From NCBI RefSeq assembly GCF_003058085.1, contig NZ_QBUD01000001.1, positions 868,001 to 932,000 of the forward strand: a stretch of DNA of 64,000 nt. Reading direction: 5' to 3'. Shown here piece by piece: positions 43,104 through 52,437 of the stretch (position 1 is the first letter of the stretch; each line of letters starts with the position of its first letter). Position numbers and translations under genes: made by a program. Origin of the DNA: Yoonia sediminilitoris (lineage in GTDB: Bacteria; Pseudomonadota; Alphaproteobacteria; Rhodobacterales; Rhodobacteraceae). The notes under the pieces were generated by a model. That model was given only the letters and a program-made list of their open reading frames with translations. It was not told the origin of the DNA and did not search any database.

Positions 43104-43525
43104 TAATGGCTGTCGCCTTTCTTGATCGGGACGCCGTAAAGTTCCAGACGATGTCCGCGCAACTTATACCCCAGCTTTTTGGCGATCCGTTCCTGAAGCG
43201 CTTCGATGTCGGGGTCCACGAATTCGATGACCTCGCCGGTTTGCAGGTCGATCAGATGGTCGTGATGCTCTCGGTCTGCGGTTTCGTACCGCGCACGTCC
43301 GTCGCCGAATTCATGCTTTTCCAGAATACCTGATTCCTCAAACAGCTTGACGGTCCGGTACACTGTCGCAAGTGAAATGCGCGGGTCGGCAGCGACTGCG
43401 CGATTGTACAGTTCCTCGACATCGGGATGGTCCGTTGCAGCCTCCAGCACCGCCGCGATCGTGCGCCGCTGTTCGGTCATACGCAGGCCGTTGGCCTCGC
43501 AGCGCGAAATGATTGTGTCGGTCAT
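43103..43525 (-). CDS. Fur-family regulator, Fur/Mur type
   Basis: 140 residues. The winged helix at about 10-85 (LRMTEQRRTIAAVLE; ISLATVYRTVKLFEESG) is followed by a metal-binding dimerisation domain with HEFGDGRARYE and REHHDHLID. It lacks the C-terminal CXXC zinc motifs of classical Fur. In Rhodobacteraceae proteins like this usually act as the manganese regulator Mur while RirA/Irr handle iron, so Mur is more likely than Fur. Coupled to the downstream DMT transporter gene. Confidence 0.85.
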   Translation of the reverse strand: MTDTIISRCEANGLRMTEQRRTIAAVLEAATDHPDVEELYNRAVAADPRISLATVYRTVKLFEESGILEKHEFGDGRARYETADREHHDHLIDLQTGEVIEFVDPDIEALQERIAKKLGYKLRGHRLELYGVPIKKGDSH

Positions 43526-43597
43526 GCGTGTCTCGGTCTTGGGTCTGATCCCTGATAGCCGCCTCGCGTTCGGGATTCCAGTGCCGGGGCGGGGAAT

Positions 43598-44436
43598 TCA
43601 GACAAGCCTGCCCATCATCACCCGTCGTGCTTGCCCGCTGATGATACAGGTCTCGCCGTCGCTGTCCGCCTGAATGACTGACCGGCGGCCCATCTGTTCA
43701 CCTTGAATAATCCGGATATTCTGCGGCTTTCCGGTCAGTTGGGCCAGTAGCACGGCCAGTGTTGCGGCCGCACTGCCTGTCGCGGGATCTTCGGGGATCT
43801 CATCAAGGGGCGCGAACATGCGCGCATGAATCGTGTCACCCTCGGGCACATAAGCGTAGATAGAAAAATCAATACCGGCAGGATATCGGTCAGCCGCTTC
43901 ACGGATTGCGCCAGTATCGGGCTGGCAAGCCGCCAGCGCGGACCGGTCAGTTAATTCGACTAGCACGAACGGCAGCCCCAGGCTGGCCAGTAGAGGTGCG
44001 TGACCGGATAGCGATAGCTGTTGGGGTTGAAGCCCCAGACAGCGCGCGACCAATGCGGGTTCGGGCTGCGCCAAACGTTCAAGCGGGGCCGATGTGGTGA
44101 AGACGCCATGTTGCCCGCAAAGGTACAGGGGATCGGCCCAATGCCCAGTTCCAGCACCATATCGCCTTCGTGCCCCGTGTCGCGCAGTGCGCTGGCCGTC
44201 CCGATTGTCGGGTGCCCGGCAAAGGGGATTTCCATGGTCGGCGTGAAGATGCGGACCTTGGCCGTCATGGCGGGGTTTGTGGGCGGAAAGACAAATGTCG
44301 TCTCGGAGAAGTTGAATTCGCGGGCAATTCTTTGCAGGTCTGCCTCGGGCAGTTTTGTCGCGTCGGGAATGACGGCAAGCTGGTTGCCCTCGAACGGTTG
44401 ATCAGTAAAGACATCATAGACAAAGAAATGGGTCAT
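43598..44436 (-). pseudogene. PhzF-family isomerase, frameshifted
   Basis: The N-terminal half (MTHFFVYDVFTDQPFEGNQLAV to GPIPCTFAG) reads from 44436. The C-terminal half (GVFTTSAPLERLAQPEPALV, then EDPATGSAAATLAVLLAQL and IIQGEQMGRRS) continues in another frame down to 43598. Adding one G in the run that reads CCC at 44114-44116 on the plus strand restores a continuous PhzF protein of about 279 residues through AGQHGVFTTS. This is either a recent inactivating deletion or a sequencing error. The family isomerises small aromatic or amino-acid-derived acids. Confidence 0.85.
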
Positions 44437-44638
44437 TGCGGCAGTCCGGTGTGCGCCCCTGCCGTCCGGCTACTTTGGCAGCGATCAGCCCCGGGACTAT
44501 GATTGAAAAGATAACGACAACATAGGTCGCGGCAAGTATCAGCAGTTTCCATCCGCTGTCGGGCAGGGACAGGGCGTTGATCGCCCCGAATGCGCCTGCA
44601 AGCACAATCAAGAGCGAGGCGATCTCCAAGATGGTCAT
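44414..44638 (-). CDS. Small membrane protein with two helices
   Basis: 74 residues. Hydrophobic segments at about 2-23 (ILEIASLLIVLAGAFGAI) and 30-55 (WKLLILAATYVVVIFSIIVPGLIAA), with a short polar tail. GGGGG lies about 6 bp before the ATG. It overlaps the phzF-like start by 23 bp. No family recognised. Confidence 0.55.
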   Translation of the reverse strand: MTILEIASLLIVLAGAFGAINALSLPDSGWKLLILAATYVVVIFSIIVPGLIAAKVAGRQGRTPDCRNDPFLCL

Positions 44639-44688
44639 TTGGACCCCCGCGTCTTGATTTTTTCGGTGTTATCAAGCGCTTTTGCCCA

Positions 44689-45507
44689 TTAGAACCCCGG
44701 CAATTTCAGCCATGTCCCCCCAAGTGGCCGGACATCCGCGCCGCAGCCGATCTTGAACCGTGCCAGACCGGGCGCGTGTTCTGTATCGACGGTGCCCAGA
44801 TCAAGCCGCGCCAGCCCGTCACTGCCAAAGCTTTCGGCGGCATGGATCAGCAGGGCGTGGTGCGCGCTGCATTTGCGCCCTTTGGGGCTGGTCCAGCCAA
44901 TATGATAGGTGGCGAACATCCCATGCCGCAAAAACAGCATGGCCGCCACGTCGTCGTGTTTCTTGCGGGCGGTAAAGATGATCACGTCGCGCGGGCACTC
45001 GACCGCATAGGCAAGGACAACCGCGTGAGAGAGCGCTTTGTATCCTTTGGCCTTTTGCTGGGCCGTGTCCGCATCAAGCAGCCATTGGTGCAGGCCAGTG
45101 TCATAGATTGTGCGTTCGAACCTTAATCCCTGACCACTGGCTTTGCGCCAACTGTTGCGCCACTTGCCGCGCATCCGCGCGATCCGGTCGTCTGGCTTGC
45201 CCGTCAGCGGCAATTCCGCGACATGGGCTGCTGTCATGGTTTGCCGAAATCCGGCATCGTGCAGCGCCGGATCGGACCGTTCACTGTTGATCAAGCGTAA
45301 AGGGAGTGCCCGCAGCGCATTTGCCCGTGCACCTGTGCCGGTTTCATCTGTCCAGATGGGCCCACGCGGCGCAAAAGTCATGCCAAAGCGGCGGATGATC
45401 TGAACCGGGGCAGCGCCGGGCAGGTCAACCGAACGCACGTCGCGCCCCATCAGGCGCAAAGCGGCGCCGAAGTTTGGATGTTGCTGTAAAGGCAATGCGT
45501 TTTCCAT
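44689..45507 (-). CDS. FemAB/GNAT-like acyltransferase
   Basis: 272 residues. Contains a GNAT-fold C-terminal domain (AMLFLRHGMFATYHIGWTSPKGRK; LDLGTVDTEHAPGLARFKIGCGA), resembling FemAB/BioF2-like acetyltransferases. The central basic region RMRGKWRNSWRKA is typical of that group. The substrate is unknown; peptidoglycan or aminoacyl transfer is only one possibility. Confidence 0.7.
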   Translation of the reverse strand: MENALPLQQHPNFGAALRLMGRDVRSVDLPGAAPVQIIRRFGMTFAPRGPIWTDETGTGARANALRALPLRLINSERSDPALHDAGFRQTMTAAHVAELPLTGKPDDRIARMRGKWRNSWRKASGQGLRFERTIYDTGLHQWLLDADTAQQKAKGYKALSHAVVLAYAVECPRDVIIFTARKKHDDVAAMLFLRHGMFATYHIGWTSPKGRKCSAHHALLIHAAESFGSDGLARLDLGTVDTEHAPGLARFKIGCGADVRPLGGTWLKLPGF

Positions 45508-45553
45508 TGCTCTTGTTAACGCAGCGTAAACCTAAGACGTGGTTAATAGAGGC

Positions 45554-45700
45554 ATGAAAAAACAAATACCAAAACAGCACACCGTTGCCGGGATTGCAGC
45601 ACCCACACCAAGGCCCACCCCCTTTGGGGCGCTTGTGGTGGCGACTGTGTTCACGCTTCCGCTGGGCATCGCGGTCTTGCTTGGCGAAATTCTGTTTTAG
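45554..45700 (+). CDS. Candidate 48-residue membrane peptide
   Basis: [11 protein letters not shown], a Pro/Thr-rich hinge, then a single hydrophobic C-terminal helix (about 24-48). The ATG is 46 bp from the divergent acyltransferase start. The Shine-Dalgarno is poor (AGAGG only one base away). The stop overlaps the tyrS stop region. Not recognised. Coding status is uncertain. Confidence 0.4.
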   Translation: MKKQIPKQHTVAGIAAPTPRPTPFGALVVATVFTLPLGIAVLLGEILF

Positions 45701-46947
45701 CCCAACTGCACCAACGCGTGACGCTTTTTACCTGCGCTTAGCTTTATTGGGGCAGACAGGGTGGCGGCATCAATCATCAGGCCCGCGTCTGTCAGGGGCT
45801 CATCATTCAACCGCGCACCGTTTTCGGCTATCAGGCGCTTGGCTTCCTTGCCGCTTTTGGCAAGCCCCGCCTTGACGATCACCTGCACGATCGACATGCC
45901 ATCGCCCAATTCATCGGCAGCCACGGTCAGCGTCGGCAGATCGTCACCAACGCCACCTTTTTCAAACACTTCGCGCGCGGTTGCCTCGGCGGCGGCCGCT
46001 GCGTCAGTTCCGTGCAGCAAGGTCGTGACCTCATTGGCAAGGATGATCTTGGCGGCGTTGATCTCTGATCCTTCCAATGCGCCAAGGCGCTCGCACTCTT
46101 CCATAGGCAATTCGGTATATAGCTTGAGGAAACGACCGGTGTCGGCGTCTGTCGTGTTGCGCCAGAACTGCCAGAATTCGTAGGGACTGCACATGTCCGC
46201 ATTCAGCCAGACGGCACCGGCCTGTGATTTGCCCATCTTCTTGCCATCGCTTGTGGTCAGCAAGGGCGAGGTGAGGCCGTAAATCTCGTGATCCAGCACG
46301 CGACGGGTCAGGTCGATCCCGTTGACGATATTGCCCCACTGGTCCGATCCACCCATTTGCAGCAGGCAGCCATAGCGGCGGTTGAGTTCAAGGAAATCAT
46401 AGGCCTGCAAGATCATGTAGTTGAATTCAAGGAACGACAGCGATTGTTCGCGGTCGAGCCGTGATTTCACGCTTTCAAACGACAACATGCGGTTGATCGA
46501 AAAATGCCGCCCGATGTCACGCAGGAAATCGAGGTAATTCAGATCATCCAGCCATTCGGCATTGTTGATCATCAGCGCATCGGTGGGTGCATCGCCATAT
46601 GTCAGATAGGCGGAAAAGACTTGCTTGATGCCCGCGATATTTTCATCGATCTGTTCCGGCCCCAGCAGCGGGCGTTCATCGGCCCGAAACGAAGGGTCGC
46701 CTACCTTGGTCGTGCCACCCCCCATCAGCGTAATCGGCTTGTGCCCCGTCTTTTGCAGCCAGCGCAGCATCATGATCTGGATCAGCGACCCGACATGCAA
46801 TGACTTTGCCGTAGCATCAAATCCGATATAGGCAGGCACCACCCCATTGCTCAGCGCCTCATCAAGGCCCTGATAATCCGTGCAATCGGCCAGAAAGCCG
46901 CGTTCCATCATGATGGCGATAAAATCGGATTTGGGATGGTAGGTCAT
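45697..46947 (-). CDS. tyrS: Tyrosyl-tRNA synthetase
   Basis: 416 residues from MTYHPKSDF. Class I synthetase with HIGH-type motif SLHVGSL near residue 50, KMSKS-type motif [10 protein letters not shown] near 235, and a C-terminal S4 RNA-binding domain ([16 protein letters not shown]). A much longer in-frame reading upstream runs across anmK on the other strand and is rejected. It is divergent from anmK with a 63-bp gap. Confidence 0.95.
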   Translation of the reverse strand: MTYHPKSDFIAIMMERGFLADCTDYQGLDEALSNGVVPAYIGFDATAKSLHVGSLIQIMMLRWLQKTGHKPITLMGGGTTKVGDPSFRADERPLLGPEQIDENIAGIKQVFSAYLTYGDAPTDALMINNAEWLDDLNYLDFLRDIGRHFSINRMLSFESVKSRLDREQSLSFLEFNYMILQAYDFLELNRRYGCLLQMGGSDQWGNIVNGIDLTRRVLDHEIYGLTSPLLTTSDGKKMGKSQAGAVWLNADMCSPYEFWQFWRNTTDADTGRFLKLYTELPMEECERLGALEGSEINAAKIILANEVTTLLHGTDAAAAAEATAREVFEKGGVGDDLPTLTVAADELGDGMSIVQVIVKAGLAKSGKEAKRLIAENGARLNDEPLTDAGLMIDAATLSAPIKLSAGKKRHALVQLG

Positions 46948-47010
46948 TTTCTTGTTCCCGTTAATTGCGTGATGCAGTCTATAGGCGGGCGACGGACGAA
47001 GGGAAAGAAG

Positions 47011-48102
47011 ATGTTTAAGGGTAGACGTGTGCGCGCTGTCGGAACCATGTCGGGCACATCGCTTGACGGTGTGGATGCCGCCGTACTGGACACCGACGGC
47101 GTCGATATCTTTGGCTTCGGTCAGGTCGGCTATCGGGCCTATAGTGAGGATGAGCAGGAAATCTTGCGCGCGCATCTGGGCCTGTGGCCCGCGAATGGCG
47201 TGGAGCAGGCCGCACGGATTGTCGAGGAAGCGCATATTGCCTTGCTCAAGGATTTTGCTGACGTCGATCTGATCGGGTTTCACGGCCAGACGCTGGCCCA
47301 TGATCCTGCGGCCGGCAGGACACATCAGGCGGGTGATGGAAACAGGCTGGCGCAGGTGTTGCAGCGGCCGGTTGTGTGGGACTTCCGGACCGAAGATATG
47401 CGCTGTGGCGGGCAGGGGGCGCCTTTGGCCCCGTTCTATCATTTTGCGTTGGCAAAATGGCTGGGGCTGACCGCGCCTGTGGTTTTCCTGAACCTTGGCG
47501 GCGTTGGCAATATCACATGGGTTGATCCTGCCATTGCCAGCCCCGAACTGCCCGGCGCGCTTCTGGCATTTGATACCGGTCCCGCCAATGCACCGATGAA
47601 TGATGTGATGCGGTCGCGGCACGGGCTTGCTTATGACGTCGGGGGGGCACTTGCAGCGACAGGCCAGCCCGCAGCACAGGTGTTGGCGGCGTTCGCGGCA
47701 CATCCCTATTTTGACGCGATGCCGCCAAAGTCGCTGGACCGCGATGCCTTTGCGGATCTGATCGCGCAAACCAAGGCTCTGAATGACGCCGACGCCATGC
47801 GCACGTTGCTGCAAGCCGCCGTCGATGGGGTTGTGCGGGCGATGCACCATTGCCCGGCGCGGCCATGCAGGGTGCTTGTTGTGGGCGGAGGCAGAAAAAA
47901 CGAAACGATGATGTCAACATTGGACGCCGCACTTGATTGTGAGGTAGGCGCAATTGAAACTGTCGGGCTGGATGGTGATATGATCGAAGCGCAGGCCTTT
48001 GCCTATCTCGCCGTGCGTGTCGCAAAAGGATTGCCGACCAGTGCGCCGGGCACGACAAGCGTCACCCATCCGGTTTTTGGCGGCCAGATCGGCAAAACCT
48101 GA
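47011..48102 (+). CDS. anmK: Anhydro-N-acetylmuramic acid kinase
   Basis: 363 residues. Phosphorylates and opens 1,6-anhydro-MurNAc during peptidoglycan recycling. The ATP-binding N-terminus [16 protein letters not shown] and the segments [25 protein letters not shown] and [12 protein letters not shown] are diagnostic. The ATG at 47011 is preceded by GAAGGGAAAG. An upstream in-frame start would lie in the tyrS overlap and is rejected. Confidence 0.95.
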   Translation: MFKGRRVRAVGTMSGTSLDGVDAAVLDTDGVDIFGFGQVGYRAYSEDEQEILRAHLGLWPANGVEQAARIVEEAHIALLKDFADVDLIGFHGQTLAHDPAAGRTHQAGDGNRLAQVLQRPVVWDFRTEDMRCGGQGAPLAPFYHFALAKWLGLTAPVVFLNLGGVGNITWVDPAIASPELPGALLAFDTGPANAPMNDVMRSRHGLAYDVGGALAATGQPAAQVLAAFAAHPYFDAMPPKSLDRDAFADLIAQTKALNDADAMRTLLQAAVDGVVRAMHHCPARPCRVLVVGGGRKNETMMSTLDAALDCEVGAIETVGLDGDMIEAQAFAYLAVRVAKGLPTSAPGTTSVTHPVFGGQIGKT

Positions 48103-48311
48103 ATTTGGTAAAATTGTGACATTTTTGCCGCAACCCTTCTGGACCTCACGATATTTTTCTATTTTATTTCAATTGTGAGCGGTTGATGGCCGAAATATGG
48201 CCCCAATTTTGCCTTATTCCGCCATGTCCGATCACAGCGTCGTGATGAGTGTTGAAGCTTCGTTAATTGTTGCCACATGTGCTGCATCGAAACGAGAATT
48301 AACGGAGATAT

Positions 48312-48938
48312 ATGATGAAAACGACAATTAAGGTCGCGCGCTCAAGCATGATTGCACTTCCGCTCGTATTATTGGGTGGTTTGGCTTCGGCTGGTGGTTT
48401 GTCAGAGCCTGTTGCAACGCCTGCGCCTGCTCCCATCACCCCTGCACCAGTTCCCATGGGTGCTGACTGGACAGGTTTCTACGCTGGTGGTCAGCTTGGC
48501 TATGGCGAGTTGGACAACGATGCGCTTGATGATGACACAAGCGGCGCGGTCTACGGTGTTCACGCAGGTTACCTGTATGATCTTGGTAGCGTCGTGCTTG
48601 GTGGTGAAGTTGACTATGATGCTTCCAACATCGAGAGCGATGCGCCGGGCGACGGCTTAGAACTTGACTCTGTCGCACGTGCAAAACTGATTGCTGGATA
48701 TGATGCCGGTCAGTTCATGCCCTACATCGCAGCTGGTGTGGCACAGGCAACAACGTCTGGCGCAGTTGACGGCGACGGTACTGGCAACTTTGCCGGCCTT
48801 GGTCTGAGCTACGACTACAATGGCGCAATTCGCTTCGGTGCCGAAGTTCTTCAGCACCAGTTCGATGACTTCGATGACATCGACGGATTGGACATTGATG
48901 CGACAACCGCAACAGCGCGCGTGTCGTTCCAGTTCTAA
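48312..48938 (+). CDS. Small outer-membrane beta-barrel protein
   Basis: 208 residues with a signal peptide (MIALPLVLLGGLASAGG), a Pro/Ala-rich linker (about 30-50) and an eight-strand OmpA/Opa-like barrel (WTGFYAGGQLGYGEL; GVHAGYLYDLGSVVLGGEVDYD) ending in the terminal Phe expected for BAM insertion. Acidic, with many Asp. The 209-bp region upstream holds its promoter. GGAG precedes ATG 48312, but ATG 48315 would be equally good. Confidence 0.85.
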   Translation: MMKTTIKVARSSMIALPLVLLGGLASAGGLSEPVATPAPAPITPAPVPMGADWTGFYAGGQLGYGELDNDALDDDTSGAVYGVHAGYLYDLGSVVLGGEVDYDASNIESDAPGDGLELDSVARAKLIAGYDAGQFMPYIAAGVAQATTSGAVDGDGTGNFAGLGLSYDYNGAIRFGAEVLQHQFDDFDDIDGLDIDATTATARVSFQF

Positions 48939-48947
48939 TCATGAAAG

Positions 48948-48975
48948 TGGCGCGCAGGGCATGACCTGCGCGCCA
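48948..48975. terminator. Bidirectional hairpin between barrel gene and PEP-mutase gene
   Basis: TGGCGCGCAGG and CCTGCGCGCCA (perfect 11 bp) with loop GCATGA lie between two convergent genes. No long T-run follows, but position and strength suit a shared terminator. Confidence 0.7.
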
Positions 48976-48980
48976 TTCCA

Positions 48981-49787
48981 CTATTCCAACAGCGCGTCGA
49001 TGATGTCGCTGCTTATACCCTGTGACAGCGGGCTGAAATCACCCGAAACCATTGCTGTCATGGCATCATGCATGACCCGGTGTGTTACCCGCGCCAACGC
49101 TGACCCCAGCGATATGCGTGCAACCCCGATTTTTCCATAATCTGCAAGGCTTTGTGCGGTAAAGCTGCCAGAAACAAGGGTATTTACCGGCGCGTTTGTT
49201 GCGGCCACGATCCGCGCCATGGCATCCATGTCTGGCGGCAAAGGCGCATAAAGACAATCCGCCCCGGCCTGTTCAAAGGCTTGCAGCCGCCGGATTGCTT
49301 CATCGGTATCGTAGGCACCGGTCAGAATGCCGTCAGCGCGTGCGGTCAGCACGAAGTCGACCGGCAGGGCACGCGCGGCAGCACAGGCGGCCTTGATCCG
49401 CTCTACAGCCAGTTCAAACTCATAGGCGTTGTCTGTCGGAAGCTTTGTGTCTTCGATGCAAATGCCCGCCAATCCGACTTCGGCCGCCAGTCGGACGGTT
49501 TCGGCGCAGGTGTCTGGATCATGTCCAAAGCCGTTTTCGAAATCACCTTGCACAGGGACCGTGGCGACACTCAGAATATCTGCCGCATGTGCCAATGCTT
49601 CGTCGCGCGAGAGTGTGCCGCCGTCAGGGCGCCCCATCGTAAAAGCATGCGCCGCAGAAGAGGTCGCCAGCGCCTTGGCCCCCATGGCCTGCATCATCTT
49701 GGCTGATCCACAGTCCCAGATGTTCACCATCACGAACGGATTGCCTTTGACATGCAGGGCGCGGAAGGTCTCAGCGGGATGGGTCAT
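48981..49787 (-). CDS. Isocitrate lyase/PEP mutase-superfamily enzyme
   Basis: 268 residues from MTHPAETFRAL, chosen because AAGGAG lies 6 bp upstream. TIM-barrel with IWDCGSAKMMQAMGAKALAT, GDFENGFGHDP and the Mg-binding IEDTKLP segment in place of the classical EDKxxPK. The loop and length place it in the 2-methylisocitrate lyase/oxaloacetate hydrolase-like group, and no specific reaction can be assigned. An aminotransferase gene lies 25 bp upstream, probably in the same operon. Confidence 0.8.
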   Translation of the reverse strand: MTHPAETFRALHVKGNPFVMVNIWDCGSAKMMQAMGAKALATSSAAHAFTMGRPDGGTLSRDEALAHAADILSVATVPVQGDFENGFGHDPDTCAETVRLAAEVGLAGICIEDTKLPTDNAYEFELAVERIKAACAAARALPVDFVLTARADGILTGAYDTDEAIRRLQAFEQAGADCLYAPLPPDMDAMARIVAATNAPVNTLVSGSFTAQSLADYGKIGVARISLGSALARVTHRVMHDAMTAMVSGDFSPLSQGISSDIIDALLE

Positions 49788-49812
49788 GCGGCGCTCCTTG
49801 TGCTCGGTGTGA

Positions 49813-50985
49813 TCAGTCAGCGCAGGTTTTGGCAAATTCCACAAGTCTTTGCAGTGCCGCGACATAGGCTGCGTCATCAATCGTCATAGCGACACGGATG
49901 TGCCCGGCCGCCGCCTGGCCAAAGCTTTCACCGGGCATGACCGCGATCTGTTCGGCATCCAGCAGGGCATTTGCAAATGCTTCGCCGTCCATCCCTGTCG
50001 CACGGATGTCGAGCAGCACATACATCGCCCCCTGCGCTGGAAGGGCGCGCACGATATTTTGCCCCGCTAGCACCTCCATGGTCAGGTCCCGACGACGCCG
50101 GAAGGGTGCAGCGACAGCTTCTTCGACAGCAGGCCCTTGGCCAAGGGCAAAGAGGGCGGCGTCCTGAATATAGCCTGCAACACCGTAGGTGGTGTTGGTG
50201 GCAAGATCGATCAGCACCTCAATCACAGGTTCCGGCGCACAAATCCATCCGATCCGGCTGCCTGTCATCGCGTGGCTTTTCGACATAGACCCGATCACAA
50301 GCGTGCGCGCTGCCATGCCGGGCAGGGCGCGGGGACTCAGATGCGCGCCCTCCCAAATCTGGGTGTCATACACCTCGTCCGAAATCAGCCACAGGTCATT
50401 GTCGTGGCAGACTTGTGCGATGGCCTGCATCGTCTTTTGGGAATAAACGGCGCCCGTGGGATTGTTCGGCGAATTGATCAAAAGCGAGACCGCATCTTGT
50501 GCCTTGGCCGCCAAAGCGTCAGCCGTCGGTTGAAATGCCGCATCCGGCGTTGTCCGGACAGGCACAGGGACCGCCTGTGTAGAGCGTATCGTGCTTGGAT
50601 ATGTCGCATAGTATGGGTCGATGAAAAGTGCGCGATCACCGGGATTGCAGACTGCCGTATGTGCCGCAAATAACCCTGCCTGCCCACCTGCGGTGATCAG
50701 GATGTTTCGCGCCGTTGTCTCAACACCTGTTCGGGTCGCGATCCGGTCTGCAACAATCTGGCGCAGACTGTCCGTGCCGGGCACAGACGCATACCCTGTA
50801 TGACCGCCGCGCGCGGAGTCATGCATCGCCCCGAGGATTTCAAGGCTGGTTCCGATATCATGCTCGCCTATCGTCAGTTCCGTAATCGGCGCGCCATCGG
50901 CAATCATCTGGCGCGCGCGGTAAAACACGTCCCACCCGTCAGAGCCGCCGCCATTTATTTCTGTAATCCGGTTTGCAAGTTTCAT
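49813..50985 (-). CDS. Class I PLP-dependent aminotransferase
   Basis: 390 residues. GSMSKSHAMTGSRIGW contains the PLP lysine, with SPNNPTGAVYS and ISDEVYDTQIWEG. It resembles aspartate/alanine-type aminotransferases of fold type I. Substrate unknown. Together with the PEP mutase-family gene downstream it may make or break down a 2-oxo acid, which is inference from adjacency. Confidence 0.85.
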   Translation of the reverse strand: MKLANRITEINGGGSDGWDVFYRARQMIADGAPITELTIGEHDIGTSLEILGAMHDSARGGHTGYASVPGTDSLRQIVADRIATRTGVETTARNILITAGGQAGLFAAHTAVCNPGDRALFIDPYYATYPSTIRSTQAVPVPVRTTPDAAFQPTADALAAKAQDAVSLLINSPNNPTGAVYSQKTMQAIAQVCHDNDLWLISDEVYDTQIWEGAHLSPRALPGMAARTLVIGSMSKSHAMTGSRIGWICAPEPVIEVLIDLATNTTYGVAGYIQDAALFALGQGPAVEEAVAAPFRRRRDLTMEVLAGQNIVRALPAQGAMYVLLDIRATGMDGEAFANALLDAEQIAVMPGESFGQAAAGHIRVAMTIDDAAYVAALQRLVEFAKTCAD

Positions 50986-51018
50986 AGCGGGCAGGGGGAA
51001 ACCGAAGCGGTTGTGAAG

Positions 51019-51462
51019 TCAACCAGATAACCGTGTCAGGTTGCGTGGTCCCGGACCTTCAACTGCTTTTTCATCATTTGGATTGTAAAGCGCGCAGGCT
51101 TTCAGGCTCAGGCAGCCGCACCCGATGCAGCCATCAAGTTTGTCGCGCAACTCTTCCAAAGCCGCGATTCGCGCGTCGATCCTGTGCCGAAAACTTTTGC
51201 TGATCCGGGTCCAGTCGGCCTTGGACGGGGCCTTGTGGTCGGGCAGGTCGCGCAGGTGCGTGGCGATTTCGCTCAGTGGGAAGCCAAGGTTCTGTGCGGC
51301 CATCACGAACGACAGTCGCCGGATATCCGCCCGCCCATAGCGACGGTGCCCGCCCTTGTTTCGCAGGGGTTTGACGATGTCGTGGGTCTCGTAAAACCGG
51401 ATCGCCGACACCGCCAGTCCGGTCCTTTCCGACAGGTCCCCGATGGATAACCCCTGAGTCAT
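51019..51462 (-). CDS. soxR: Redox-sensing transcriptional activator SoxR
   Basis: 147 residues, MerR family. The HTH (IGDLSERTGLAVSAIRFYE) is at 7-25. A dimerisation coiled coil follows, and the [2Fe-2S] motif has Cys112, Cys115, Cys117 and Cys123 (CX2CXCX5C), all intact. It activates genes on cluster oxidation by redox-cycling compounds. A near-consensus SoxR operator lies in the divergent region at 51479-51496. Confidence 0.95.
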   Translation of the reverse strand: MTQGLSIGDLSERTGLAVSAIRFYETHDIVKPLRNKGGHRRYGRADIRRLSFVMAAQNLGFPLSEIATHLRDLPDHKAPSKADWTRISKSFRHRIDARIAALEELRDKLDGCIGCGCLSLKACALYNPNDEKAVEGPGPRNLTRLSG

Positions 51463-51474
51463 GTAAAAAACCTC

Positions 51475-51505
51475 TTGATCTAAAGTTAACTTGAGAAATT
51501 AAAAC
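51475..51505 (+). promoter_or_regulatory. SoxR-type promoter and operator
   Basis: TCTAAAGTTAACTTGAGA (51479-51496) matches the E. coli SoxR box at 15 of 18 positions with an intact central dyad. It lies within a -35-like TTGATC (51475-51480) and a -10-like TAAAAC (51500-51505) separated by 19 bp, the overlong spacer characteristic of MerR/SoxR promoters. It points towards the small ORF and VOC gene. Confidence 0.8.
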
Positions 51506-51539
51506 CTGATCAATGCAAATTTGGAAGAGGAGTTTCAAG

Positions 51540-51716
51540 ATGATCGGGAAAGACTCAAAGCGGTATTGTGCGGACCCACAGGCCATAGCCGCGATGGCCC
51601 ACGACGGGCTTGGCTGGGGCCATGACCTGCAATGTGGCTGTTTCCGGGTGGCACAGGAGCAAACTGGCCGTCCGGGGATCGGGCAGCGATTGGCTGCATT
51701 GATAGGGAGAAAGTAA
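51540..51716 (+). CDS. Small Cys-containing protein in the SoxR unit
   Basis: 58 residues (MIGKDSKRYCADP start) with GAGGAG seven bases before the ATG, an excellent ribosome-binding site. It has three cysteines, Cys10 and Cys32/Cys34 in LQCGCFRVAQEQ. It ends 2 bp before the VOC start, so the two are co-translated from the SoxR-type promoter. No family recognised. The Cys pair may be redox- or metal-related, which is speculation. Confidence 0.6.
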   Translation: MIGKDSKRYCADPQAIAAMAHDGLGWGHDLQCGCFRVAQEQTGRPGIGQRLAALIGRK

Positions 51717-51718
51717 CA

Positions 51719-52108
51719 ATGGCAAGAATTGAACACCTTAACGTTACCGTCTCGGACCCCAAACGCACGGCCCAAATGCTGGCTGATCTGTTTGGCTGGC
51801 GCACCCGATGGGAAGGGGGTGCCATGGCGGGCGCAGGCTATACGATGCATGTGGGCGATGATGACAGCTATATTGCAATTTATTCAGGCACTGACCCCAA
51901 CCAGACAGTGACCAAGGCGGACGCCAGTTACCAGACACGTGGCGCGATGAACCATATCGGGGTCGTCGTCGATGACCTTGATCTGACTGAAAAGAAGGTG
52001 AAGGCGATGGGGCTCGCCACCCACAACCATGCCGACTATGAACCCGGGCGCCGCTTTTACTTTCACGATGCCGACGGGATCGAATTTGAAGTGGTCAGTT
52101 ACGACTGA
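51719..52108 (+). CDS. VOC-family (glyoxalase-fold) protein
   Basis: 129 residues, one glyoxalase/bleomycin-resistance fold module pair (IEHLNVTVSDPKRTAQML; MNHIGVVVDDLDL; RFYFHDADGIEFEVVSYD with the closing metal-ligand Glu). Probably a metalloenzyme or binding protein for antibiotics or electrophiles; substrate unknown. GGGAGA precedes the ATG. As second gene of the SoxR-controlled unit, a role in redox-cycling stress is plausible. Confidence 0.85.
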   Translation: MARIEHLNVTVSDPKRTAQMLADLFGWRTRWEGGAMAGAGYTMHVGDDDSYIAIYSGTDPNQTVTKADASYQTRGAMNHIGVVVDDLDLTEKKVKAMGLATHNHADYEPGRRFYFHDADGIEFEVVSYD

Positions 52109-52437
52109 CCCAAGGTTGCCTGCACCTTTTTCGGCAACCCCTTGACGATAATATCGTAAGAGCTTTTCAGGCGGTGGCGCAGTTCATCTGCGTCACTGTC
52201 GAAACTAACCAGAACCCAGCTTTTGTGAAAGTAGGGGGCCTTGCTGGCGGCGCCTGCGTTAATCAACATCTGGGCGGTTTCTATGCTGTCTGTTTTGGTG
52301 CAAACCCCGTCGATACGTTCGCCAAAGCAGGCAAATATCTTTCCGCCGACCTTCCACGAGTCAAGTTCTGTCGTGTGGTCTGCCGCAGTCGCGCCGGGCA
52401 TGGCGGCACAGATGCTGTTGACGAGGGCACGTGACAT
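52099..52437 (-). CDS. MmcQ/YjbR-family protein
   Basis: 112 residues from MSRALVNSICAAMPG, with a CyaY/YjbR-like double-wing fold. WKVGGKIFACFGER and PYFHKSWVLVSFDS are typical. Some members bind DNA but the role is unclear. A TTG six codons upstream is an alternative start. The end overlaps the convergent VOC gene by 10 bp. The 222 bp up to cysS hold no further gene I can support. Confidence 0.8.
   Translation of the reverse strand: MSRALVNSICAAMPGATAADHTTELDSWKVGGKIFACFGERIDGVCTKTDSIETAQMLINAGAASKAPYFHKSWVLVSFDSDADELRHRLKSSYDIIVKGLPKKVQATLGQS

Noticed and set aside
46948..47850. N-terminal extension of tyrS by about 300 codons
   Set aside because: It lies wholly opposite anmK, lacks domain resemblance, and tyrS is full length from 46947.
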